Below are positions 1 to 8,397 of a stretch of DNA of 15,855 nt, piece by piece. Each line of letters starts with the position of its first letter. The stretch's first letter is position 1. The stretch is from Gryganskiella cystojenkinii (lineage: Eukaryota > Mortierellomycota > Mortierellomycetes > Mortierellales > Mortierellaceae). The notes under the pieces were generated by a model. It had not been told where the DNA came from. It did no database searches and worked only from the letters and a program-made list of their open reading frames with translations. A program made the translations under genes and the position numbers. The stretch covers positions 1-15,855 of the forward strand of contig JAAAIG010000113.1 in the NCBI GenBank assembly GCA_015852425.1, in the 5' to 3' direction.

Positions 1-116
1 AAAAAAAAAAACGTTGAGATGCATATAGCTTCTGGCTTTCTTCCGAGACTGGGTTTCTAACGTAATGTTCTTCTTGTCCCCCCTCCTCCCCTTCCCACCA
101 CACTTATACCTTTTAG
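1..116 (+). other. 3' part of an intron of the kinase gene
   Basis: The stretch begins with eleven A and ends in a TTTTAG acceptor at 111-116. A good branch-site candidate, TTCTAAC, lies at 55-61. The kinase frame fixed by the following exon meets a TAA at 58-60, so this stretch cannot be the end of a preceding exon. I see no kinase glycine-rich loop or ATP-binding lysine coded here; those exons must lie before the window. Confidence 0.7.
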
Positions 117-2269
117 TGATGGAGTACTTGGCAGGAGGATCATGCTTGGACTTGGTACGTGTCAACCTCGCTCCTCCTTTGTTCACATGGTTTTCGCTTT
201 TCATATTTAGCGCGTCATTCTGGATCACTTTACTGACCCAACCTATATATATATTTGGTTTTGTTTCTTTGTTAAATTATATAGCTCAAACCTGGACCAT
301 TCAGTGAAGATCATGTAGCTATCGTACTGAGAGAGTTACTCCTAGGATTGGAGTACCTTCACGCAGAGGGAAAGATTCACAGGGATATCAAGGCCGCGAA
401 TGTCTTGTTGTCCGGTGCAGGCGATGTCAAGCTCGCCGATTTTGGAGTCGCAGCTCAGCTGTCGCATCAAAAGAGTAAAAGGAACACATTTGTTGGAACA
501 CCGGTAGGATCCCCCGGATCTGCTCTATCCAAGTGTTTGCTTCACCTTGACTGTTTGCGCTAACAAGCAATTGACCGTTCTTATCGTTGTTGTCGCTCTT
601 TTTTTTTCTTCTTCTTTCTCAAAACATAGTTCTGGATGGCGCCTGAGGTGATCAAACAAGCGGGATATGATTCCAAGGCCGATATCTGGTCATTAGGTAT
701 TACAGCGATCGAACTGGCGAAAGGTGAACCGCCCTTGGCAGAATACCATCCCATGCGCGTCCTCTTCTTGATTCCTAAGGCAAAGCCTCCATCGCTCGAG
801 GGTGATTTCTCAAGAGCATTCAAGGAATTTGTCGAGTTGTGTCTGATCAAGAACCCTAAAGAGGTAAGCCGCGTCATTTGCGTGTGTCACTTTTAAGTAC
901 TCGGTAAAAGCATTTCTCATATTAACACTCGCGAACTGGGCGATGCCTTTTTTTCCCTCTTTTTTCTAGAGACCCACGGCTAAAGATCTGTTGAAACATC
1001 GGTTTATCAAGATGGCGAAGCGTAAAGCAGACTTGCAAGAACTCGTGGAGCGTTATGATGTTTGGAAATTGGCCGCGCATCAACGCGCAGCATCATCTTT
1101 GACAAAGACCTTCAGTACCTTCAACACCAACGATGATGACTTGCCCTGGGATTTCGGAACTGTTCGGATCGGCGGTCTCTCCTCGGTCGCGTCCACAGTC
1201 CGCCGAGCTCCAGTTCCTCAATCGGCACAAGGCACTGTGCGGCCGATGGTAAAAAGTCAATGATTGATTTGTTTTGCTCCAGAAAAAAAAAGCTCTTAGG
1301 ACCATAACTAAAACGTGTTTGTTTTTGCCTTTCATCTTTAGAAACCCATCCATGACCGCGGCAGTATCGTCGATCTCGCAAACCTAAAGGTATTTTTTAT
1401 AAAGCTCCTCCACGAATATTATTCGTTGCAATTTTTCTGGGTTGGCCTATATGGATCATCGCGACCTAATCTTCCAATCCTTACTTTTAAAACACAGGTC
1501 GAAAATAATATACTAGCTCATGCAGATGCAGCCTCAAACCTACAAGGAGGTCATGCTCATGGTCACCACCACCGTGGTCAAGCAGATATAGAAATCGAAA
1601 ACGGATTCGAAACCATCAAGGCCGCGCCTGCAGCCAAAAAGATCATCAACGATGATACCTTCAAGGGCAGTCCCCAAGCTCAAGCCGGTCGTCAACTTAC
1701 CAGAGAAGCGTTCCTCCCGGTTCTAAAGAACGTAGGTGTAAAAAATCGCATCCGCTTGTGCTGTTTAAAGCTCCTAGTCTTGAGACGATAGCTAACCTTC
1801 AACATTTCTTCTCGATATTATGAAAAAAATACAGCTCAAGAGTGGCGAGCACAGCGCTCAGGATTTGGAAGCCCTAAGCGTATTAGAACATGGTATCTCT
1901 GATCTAAATGATATCAACCCATCACTGCTCTTGGCGTTCTTCACTCAGGCTCTGACCCAAATTAAGGACAATTCAGATCTGATGAAGCAAATCGAATCTC
2001 ATGGTGGGTCCTCAGTCTCGGAAGCGATCAATGCGCTAGGGAACGGCAAAGTCCTCTCCTCCCTTGAAAGCGATTCGTCCTCGACAGTCGGATCGGATTC
2101 AACAGATTCTACAGCAGTTGCCTCTTCAAGTTCGTCCAACTCTCTAGCCGACAATGATAAGAACCCAGCACCGGCACCCGAGGTCCGAAGCTCTGCGAGT
2201 CCCGTGGCAGAGGCCCTGTATGCGCGATGGATCGAACACTTGAGATCCAAATGGCCCATTGTCGCATGA
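117..2269 (+). CDS. GCKIII/Ste20-family serine/threonine kinase (Mst3/Sid1/Nak1-like), 5'-partial
   Basis: Spliced exons are 117-154, 285-503, 630-863, 970-1248, 1342-1389, 1498-1731 and 1835-2269; every junction is GT-AG and keeps one frame (about 494 aa in the window). Visible kinase motifs in order are hinge [12 protein letters not shown], catalytic loop [11 protein letters not shown], magnesium loop DFG, the Ste20 signature GTPFWMAPEV (joined across an intron), [15 protein letters not shown], and [14 protein letters not shown], whose LFLIPK is typical of the Mst3/Mst4/Sid1 (GCKIII) group. The kinase domain ends near HRFIK. A polar linker with a His-rich patch (HAHGHHHRG) and a Ser-rich region follow, then a helical C-terminal tail ending [13 protein letters not shown]. 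In the family this tail mediates dimerisation or partner binding, and the kinases act in cell polarity and septation or MOR-type signalling. The N-lobe with the glycine-rich loop and ATP lysine is outside the window. The fold is certain; assignment within GCKIII is likely. Confidence 0.92.
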
Positions 2270-2680
2270 ATCTACGGCAGCAAAGAACAATCATCCTAAA
2301 CAACCGCAACAATGACGACGAGATAACTCAAACAGCAAGGTCCAGCAGCAGTGGAAGCAGCAACATATTTTTTTTCATGAGTTTGACTCCTCCCCTTGTT
2401 AAAAGTTGTGGTAGACACTTTTTGTTTGTTCCGAGCACGATGCCAACCCTGTACCCCCACCAAAAAAAAGTGTCGATATAGTTCATTTCTCCTATTGCTT
2501 TCCTTTTTTATGTTCTTTTTCAGTCCTCTTTACGTCCCTTGGTTTGATCAAAGATGAGTAGAAAAGGGTCCTCACAAATCAAATATATGCCTTTTAATTA
2601 CTTATCAAACAGCAGTCATTTTAACAGTCGCTGAGCAACACTTGACAGTAACATTGGGCTTGTCTTGGCTGACACTGGCG
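2270..2680. other. Intergenic, between convergent 3' ends
   Basis: 411 bp between the stop codons of the kinase (+) and FANCL (-). It should hold both 3' untranslated regions. It is AT-rich with short homopolymers; I find no canonical AATAAA on either strand and no supportable gene. Confidence 0.6.
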
Positions 2681-4655
2681 CTATCCCATGCTCTTCGGAA
2701 CAGTTGTAGTGATAGTCTGTGGAACAAAATGACGGGGAACAAGGATGAGTATAAGTGTTTGCGCGCCGAATTCCTTTATCAAAAAAATAAAAACAAATGT
2801 ACAAATGTACTTACCTCACTGCAATAAGGACACAGTCCAAAGAGTGTCTGAAAACTCTGGCGAGTCGTATGGGCAGATCGGAGCCACTACAGGGAAGAGA
2901 GACGAAAGATATGTGGTTTTAATCACTGATAGGAAAAAAAAAAGATCCAGTAGGCCTAGAAAAAAATTCAATTTTTGACTTTACCTCGTAGAGGCAGACC
3001 TTGTGGAAGGGTTGCTGACATTTTGCATGACTGCACAGTTGATCTGGGATTTGGCCATCAAATCGAAACGAGTAGCAGATCCCACATTCAATGTTCATCT
3101 CGTCTTTTGAAACACTGACCGGCGAGGGGAATCCATTCTGGAGCTCGAGAATGATCTCCAAGTTGTGTCGAGGGAGTTTGTTCGCGTCCCTGAATAAACA
3201 AAACAAAAACAAAACAAAAAAAGGCGATAGTGTGAAAATTTAAAACTTTCGCGACAAACGACTGATCTGAACATGAAAATGATATTCAATATGACGGCGG
3301 ATACTTACCAAAGCCCAGCATTCTGAAAGAGTTTGGTCCGCAAGGGTTCAATACTAGCACTCGGACCAAAGAGTCGAGTGTCGGGAATGTTGCGAGGTGA
3401 AAGAGGATCGATGGTGATCTGGATCGAACAGTGGTTCCCGAGTGCACAACGCCGCATGCAATCCGCCCTTGTAGGTTTCTCGGGGTCGATGACCCAAGTG
3501 TTCTCGTCAAAATCCTGCATCACATCCCAGAATGGTCGAAATATTTCCAGTTGCTATGTAACGATATGAAAGAGGAAATTTAGTACATGTTGTAGCCCTC
3601 AACCATAGTCGCGAGGATAGTACGCCCATTAAAAGGTTTACCTTCTCGGCTTGATTAATTGCTAGACTAAGATTTGTTTCTTGCCTGAGGGCAGGAATCA
3701 AAAGTCCTCGTTCCTCCATTCGCTGTTCAGACGAATCCAGGTTGGGGACTTCCATGGGATCCAGCTTCAAAGGGACTGCAGGATATCCCTGAGGGAACTC
3801 GACCGCCAACTTGTGTTTTCGACTTGAACCATCGTTAAGTTCAATCTCGACGCGAGAGAGATCGGGACTGAGCTGAGAGATCCTGTCCCAACCGAGAGCA
3901 TCCAATTGAGTCATGATTTGTGACCAGAACGAGGCAGAGTTCCCTTGACCATTCTTCCTGTCTGTGGCGCTTAGGATGCCTTCCTGAAGGATTGAGAGAC
4001 GGCGCGTAAGATGATTTCCATGTTTTAGTTCAAGATGTTTTCCATGTTTTAGTTCAAGAACATCAAATTTCGATAACGGACAAAAAAAAAAAAGAGATTT
4101 TTCTCCCTACCAGAGTGTCCACGAGTTCAATCAAGAAGCTTTCCGTGGTCGTAGCCTCTGCCATTTTCTATCACGCCACAAGGAAAGACAAAACGGGTTT
4201 CTTGTTGAGTATCAGGACTGAATCATTCAACCCCTGTTTTCTGTCATACGCGCGTATCCTCCGGGATTTGATCGTATACCTGTTGTAGTTGCGACTCGCG
4301 TCCCTCCAAGAGTTGCCAGAGTTCTTTGGTTCCTGCAAGGGATCCTTTGCTGCTGGACATGGTTCGATGAGACACGGCTGCGCCCAAGCGAGAACGACCC
4401 TCTTCAAAAGACTTTGTTGGGCGCTGATGACCAGAGGTTGATCCTGTACTCGGCATTTCTATGCAGACCTCCAGTTCTCTGTCCTACGGTGCCCAAGAAA
4501 GACGGTAGTCAGAACGTCAGCCATAAAACTGGTGGAACGATATTATTCTTTCTCTCTAAAAAAAAAGGGTACTCTGACGTTACCAAGACTGTCAAGAACC
4601 CATGGTAGATGGGTGGAGAGGCACTCCATTGCACCAGCAGCGGGAAAGCATGCAT
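2681..4655 (-). CDS. FANCL, Fanconi anaemia E3 ubiquitin ligase
   Basis: Eight exons on the minus strand: 4655-4584, 4483-4280, 4167-4111, 3983-3642, 3553-3309, 3189-2985, 2886-2815 and 2716-2681. All junctions are GT-AG, phases are consistent, and the product is 410 aa (human FANCL about 375). In the family, FANCL is the RING subunit of the core complex that, with E2 UBE2T, monoubiquitinates FANCD2-FANCI in interstrand-crosslink repair in the nucleus. Domains seen: an ELF-like N-terminus (residues 1-110) with IYHGFLTVL then DRELEVCIEMP, lining up without gaps with the human YEGF strand; a double-RWD part (about 112-330) with LGWDRI, FWDVM, DENTWVIDPEKP and RRCALGN; and a C-terminal C4HC3 RING (342-397) with CGICY, PFHKVCLYE|WL and CPYC. 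The Ile and Tyr in CGICY and the Trp opening exon 7 match known UBE2T contacts. The start at 4655 is chosen because the sequence from there matches the human start in spacing; an in-frame ATG at 4766 is possible. A Ser/Gly-rich insert lies at about residues 36-68. It is head-to-head with the gene at 5037. Confidence 0.93.
4015..4059. repeat. 24-bp-period direct repeat inside a FANCL intron
   Basis: A 21-bp unit beginning TTTCCATGTTTTAGTTCAAG occurs at 4015-4035 and again at 4039-4059, a 24-bp period. It lies in FANCL intron 3 (3984-4110), outside the splice sites, and looks like a recent tandem duplication. Confidence 0.85.
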
Positions 4656-4721
4656 GTAAAGGTGTCCTTGGGTTGCGAGTCGGAGTAAAGGGCACGCTCC
4701 AGCGGATTGGACAGAGTGGGT

Positions 4722-4743
4722 TGGATGGATGAATGAATGAATG
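4722..4743. repeat. Short GGAT/GAAT tetranucleotide tract
   Basis: Two GGAT units run into three GAAT units. The tract sits 67-88 bp upstream of the chosen FANCL start, in the promoter or 5' leader. Confidence 0.8.
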
Positions 4744-5008
4744 GTAAAGTGAATAAGGCTCAGCAATTACCAATCCTGGAAATTGCTGTCCATCTTTCAT
4801 TTGGTGGCAAAGACGACACATGAAAAAAAAAGACCACGCGCTCAAAAAACACTCTTTTCCCCCTTCTCATCTCCTCCACTTCTCCACCTTCACTATCCAG
4901 CCGTCACTTCATTCCCCCCTCCCTTTTCTCTTTTACTGTAGTGATTAACAACGCTCAAATCTCATTTCTCCCACGTCTGTCTTTTGTCATTGCTACTATA
5001 CCCGCGCA

Positions 5009-5016
5009 CTCATCGC
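5009..5016 (-). promoter_or_regulatory. PAC-like octamer (GCGATGAG on the minus strand)
   Basis: CTCATCGC lies about 20 bp before the ATG at 5037. In yeasts GCGATGAG is the PAC element of ribosome-biogenesis promoters. An exact octamer is expected about 0.5 times by chance in this window counting both strands, and the position is very close to the start codon, so the call is weak. Confidence 0.2.
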
Positions 5017-5036
5017 TCTTTTGATACAAATCGAAT

Positions 5037-5549
5037 ATGGCCTCCGCTATCGCCCCTCCAGCTTTTGGTCCTATCTCCGGTTCAGCTTTCACCTCCTCAA
5101 CCTCGCCCGAGGATCTCGAAAGGATCCTCGATAGCCTCGATGTCGAGTCTCTTGAAAAGGAAAACGACCGTCTCCAGCGTGCGATCCAGCAGCTGGTCCA
5201 GTCCAACAAGGAAATCCAAGAGTTTATTCAGCTCGAACAAGAGGAACTCTCAGCCCATCATCAAAAACAACGAGACCTCGGTCTGACCCAAGAGGAACAT
5301 AACTCTGTAGAACCCGACCCAGAGTTTGTCCTCGCGATCGAGGAAAACAAGGTCGTTATTGCAAAGTACGAGACAACCTGTCAACACCTGAAGAAGGCTA
5401 TACAAAAAAAGCGTGGCCCTTCCTCCGTACATTATGATGAGCACGAGGGATCGTCGTCTTCAACGACGCAGCAGCAGCAACAGCAGCAAACAGAGCCGCA
5501 ACGTCCGCATCAGGATCCTTCTGAGGCGGAAGGAGGAGTTTTCCTGTAA
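5037..5549 (+). CDS. Coiled-coil protein, possibly a Tma17/Adc17-like proteasome assembly chaperone
   Basis: An intronless 170-aa frame with a purine-rich ATG context and good codon bias. Residues about 24-75 form a heptad-rich helix (SLEKENDRLQRAIQQLVQSN then KEIQEFI); residues about 93-126 form a second helix (DPEFVLAIEENKVVIAKYE...HLKKAIQKK). The tail is low complexity: a Ser run, then seven Gln, then Pro/Glu. The spacing of LQR..QQL..SN..I..FI in helix 1 and an EEN..VI..Y motif in helix 2 resembles what I recall of yeast Tma17/Adc17, a small stress-induced chaperone that helps pair Rpt6 and Rpt3 in 19S base assembly. That is a pattern-level resemblance only, and another small two-helix protein is possible. 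It diverges from FANCL and is followed in tandem by UTP7. Confidence 0.8.
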   Translation: MASAIAPPAFGPISGSAFTSSTSPEDLERILDSLDVESLEKENDRLQRAIQQLVQSNKEIQEFIQLEQEELSAHHQKQRDLGLTQEEHNSVEPDPEFVLAIEENKVVIAKYETTCQHLKKAIQKKRGPSSVHYDEHEGSSSSTTQQQQQQQTEPQRPHQDPSEAEGGVFL

Positions 5550-5633
5550 CGAGGTTCCTTCGTCATCCAGGCCTCTGTCTGAGATAACCCTGCTCGAAGA
5601 GTAGTGGCGGGTTGTCTGCAAAATCAGTGTAGA

Positions 5634-5639
5634 AATAAA
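5634..5639 (+). terminator. Candidate poly(A) signal AATAAA
   Basis: AATAAA lies 85 bp after the stop at 5549, followed by an A-rich run. This position suits the polyadenylation signal of the coiled-coil gene. Confidence 0.45.
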
Positions 5640-5810
5640 TAAAAAAAATAGTCGACGCCATTTCACTCGTTTGGTTTGTAACATAGTTCTCAAGTACTCA
5701 TGAAAGAGTGAGAAAGAACGGGGTTCGAAAGAAAAGGGACACGAGGCATAGGTGAAGAACGAAAAAGAACCATAGTCGACAATCAACATCTTGTTCATTC
5801 GCGTCTTCAG

Positions 5811-5818
5811 CACGTGAC
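5811..5818. promoter_or_regulatory. E-box-like CACGTGAC upstream of UTP7
   Basis: CACGTGAC lies about 225 bp before the UTP7 start. It fits a bHLH (Cbf1/USF-type) site, but a CACGTG hexamer is expected about four times by chance in a window of this size, so only the promoter position supports it. Confidence 0.2.
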
Positions 5819-6041
5819 TAATCTTAACAAGCCACATTGTAAACAATTTTTTTTCTTTTTTTCTTTTTTTTTTCTTTAGCAGTGTTCTCAGTCTTATTGA
5901 ACCATCCCTTCGAGGCGAACATTACCCTGGACTCTCCCATTCATTCGCTCATTCATTGTCCCATTATTACCTGTATCCCCCAACACTTTCTAGTATCTCT
6001 TTACATCTCTTCACAGTCCCACATCTAATAATATCGTTACA

Positions 6042-8074
6042 ATGGTCGAGAAGAAGAAGAAGGACCCCGTCCTGGCCATAGTGCCAAAGTACGCTCGTGG
6101 CAATGCCAGCGAAGCCCTCGAGGGTGTCAATGTAAAATATCTTTCGACCATCCTCCTTTTACGTGGAGAAAGCTATGATTGCTCAGTCTAACTATCTGAT
6201 GAGGAAAGGGGAGTCCCCACTCGTTCTAACCCGACTCTTTTTTTTTCCCTATCTGGAATCACAGAAACTCCAAGATAAAAAGTTGAAGGGCACGATCAAA
6301 CGGCGAGAGAAGCAATACAAGGAGGCTGCTTACAAGGCTGCTTCTTCAGAGCTGCTGTTGACCGAGGAAGGAGGATATCTGGAACCTGAGGGCATCGAAA
6401 AGACCTATCAACTCACCCAGAGTTCCTTGAAAAAAGAAGTCGACATGTCCACCGCTCACAAGATGTTCACGTTGGATCTCAAGTTTGGACCTTACTCGAT
6501 CGACTATACCCGGAACGGTCGTCATCTCCTCATCGGTGGACAAAAGGGACATGTCGCCGCCTTTGACTGGCAGGCTGGTACCCTCGGCTGTGAATTGCAA
6601 TTGAGAGAGACTGTTCGCGATGTCAAGTATGTTGTTTTTGAGATTACAGATTATATCGCATCAGATCAGGACGATGTGGATCGAGACAAGGATAGCGCTA
6701 CCGATGTTTACCGTATCCAATTTTCCTCATCTTTAGGTGGCTCCATAACGAGACCTTGTTCGCGGTTGCACAAAAGAAATATGTTTATATCTACGACAAG
6801 ACAGGAACTGAAATTCATTGCTTAAGGAACCATATGGAAGTCAACAAGCTCGAATTCTTGCCCTACCATTTCTTGCTCGCCTCAGTCGTAAGGAATCATC
6901 AATCAAAAAATTTCACTGGATTTATTTAGACTCGAACAACCTAAGGACACAGAGGGGCTGACGCAACCGCTGTTTTTCATTCTTTTGTATTTCTTCATAG
7001 GGAAATGCAGGATTTCTCAAATACCAGGATACCTCGACAGGAAAGCTCGTGGTCGAACACCGTACAAAACTCGGCAAATGTGATGTCATGACTCAGAACC
7101 CTGCGAACGCGATCATGCATCTCGGACACGGCAACGGCACTGTCACTCTTTGGTCCCCCAACATGGCTACACCCTTGGTCAAGATGCAATGTCATCGTGG
7201 ACCCGTTACCGCACTCGCAATAGATCACGCGGGCAAATACATGGCAACCGCCGGATTGGATGGACAACTCAAACTCTGGGATCTCAGGAGCTATAAGCCC
7301 TTGCAGGAGTACTACACACCTACACCAGCGGCTTCATTATCTATCTCACAACGTGGTCTCTTGGCGGTCGGTTTCGGTCCTCATGTTCAAGTCTGGAAGA
7401 ACCCGTTCACGACCAAGCAAACGTCTCCTTACATGAGCCATTTGCAACCCGCGTCAGCGATTCACGATATCAACTTTGTTCCATTCGAAGATATTCTCGG
7501 ATTCGGTCATCGTTCTGGTGTAAGCAGTTTGGTCATCCCTGGTGCTGGAGAGGCCAATTTCGATGCTCTGGAGGCGAACCCTTTCCAGACCAAGAAGCAG
7601 AGACAGGAGATGGAGGTCCATGCACTCTTGGACAAGATTCAACCCGAGATGATTACCCTGGATGTCGATCATGTTGGCAAGATGGACAAGGCCCCTGTTC
7701 AGGTCTTGAACAAGGAACGCAAGGAGGCGTGGGCGGCTGCGAACCCCGAAAAGGCTGTCGAACTCAAGTTCAGGGCCCGTGGCAAGAACTCTTCTTCCCG
7801 TCGTCATCTCCGAAAGAAGGCCAAGAACGTTATCGACCAGAAGAAGGTAAAAAACATGAATGACTTTATCCAACTGCTTTAATGATGTTATATCCATCAG
7901 CCAAAAATTTCTGACCTGTTTGCTTGTTTTTCTTTTTATTATCGCGATAAATAGGTCGATCTGTTGGAGAGAATCGAGAACGACAAGAAGGAGCGTGCCA
8001 AGAGGAGAGCTGGCGCCGAGGACGAACCCGCCACGGCCTTGGATCGTTTCTCGGGCAAAAAGAGGAAAATGTAG
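6042..8074 (+). CDS. Utp7/WDR46, small-subunit processome WD40 protein
   Basis: Exons are 6042-6131, 6265-6626, 6737-6887, 7001-7846 and 7955-8074, all GT-AG and in frame, for 522 aa. After a basic N-terminus (MVEKKKKDP) and a charged helix come WD40 blades from about residue 95 to 340, including [23 protein letters not shown] (joined by splicing), [17 protein letters not shown] and [16 protein letters not shown]4CT-type C-terminal domain follows at about residues 344-430 ([40 protein letters not shown], and MITLD followed by VGKMDK). The tail is Lys/Arg-rich and ends GKKRKM, as expected for a nucleolar protein. The family joins the U3 snoRNP-containing 90S pre-ribosome and is needed for early pre-18S rRNA cleavage. 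The start is the first ATG of the frame, and the ATTACA|ATGG context is good. It is convergent with the myosin gene. Confidence 0.95.
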
Positions 8075-8397
8075 ATTTTTTAGAAACAACAAACAACAGC
8101 ATTCATCGCAATACCATAAAAAACACCATCCTGCATGCATTTCATCATCATCTTCTCTAACTCAATCGCCGTGTTTCCTGGCATTGATTTCATATTGAAT
8201 CGATTTTTGTATTTTTTGCAAGACTTTTTTTTGGTTTTGTTTGATGTCTATGGTAAACTATGTGTATTATTTGTGACAAGATTGATTTTTTTTAAAAACA
8301 AAAGCGAGTTTCCAAAGTTGGAAGATTCGTCTCTTCAGGGGGAAGGTTCCTCTCGGTACGGTTCGACAGGAGCTTGGCGGTTACAGATGATGGCTGT
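8075..8397. other. Intergenic, between convergent UTP7 and myosin 3' ends
   Basis: 323 bp, AT-rich with several T runs around 8204-8290. It should contain both 3' untranslated regions. I see no exact AATAAA on either strand and no gene. Confidence 0.6.

Larger units (their letters stand above)
4656..5036. promoter_or_regulatory. Shared head-to-head intergenic/promoter region
   Basis: About 380 bp separate the divergent starts of FANCL (-) and the coiled-coil gene (+). It holds a (GGAT)2(GAAT)3-type tract at 4722-4743, a CT-rich stretch on the plus strand at about 4855-4935 just before the right-hand gene, and a CTCATCGC octamer at 5009-5016. I see no clear TATA box. Use as a bidirectional promoter is inferred from geometry only. 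Confidence 0.5.
5550..6041. other. Intergenic between the coiled-coil gene and UTP7
   Basis: 492 bp holding the 3' end of the left gene (AATAAA at 5634-5639) and the promoter of UTP7. Features seen are a T-rich block at 5848-5878, a palindromic CACGTG at 5811-5816, and a short ATTC-rich stretch at 5939-5957. There is no supportable gene. Confidence 0.6.

Noticed and set aside
29..61. Possible short kinase exon ending at a GTAATG donor
   Set aside because: The required frame contains TAA at 58-60, and TTCTAAC at 55-61 is better explained as a branch site.
2616..2804. 62-codon minus-strand frame over the FANCL 3' end
   Set aside because: It crosses the last FANCL intron; the correct phase after the splice at 2716 reads a different frame and stops at 2681.
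4162..4164. ATG as the FANCL start
   Set aside because: Splicing to the upstream exon gives QLQQ|KM, which continues the conserved ELF helix; starting here would drop the ELF domain.
4454..4456. ATG as the FANCL start
   Set aside because: The frame is open upstream to an acceptor at 4484, adding DRELEVCIE, which matches the conserved ELF strand once joined to the exon at 4584-4655.
5719..5732. GGTTCGAA resembling a tRNA T-loop
   Set aside because: No matching acceptor, D or anticodon stems can be formed around it.
7454..8140. 228-codon minus-strand frame
   Set aside because: Antisense to UTP7 exons 4-5 and reads through its intron; no domain is visible.
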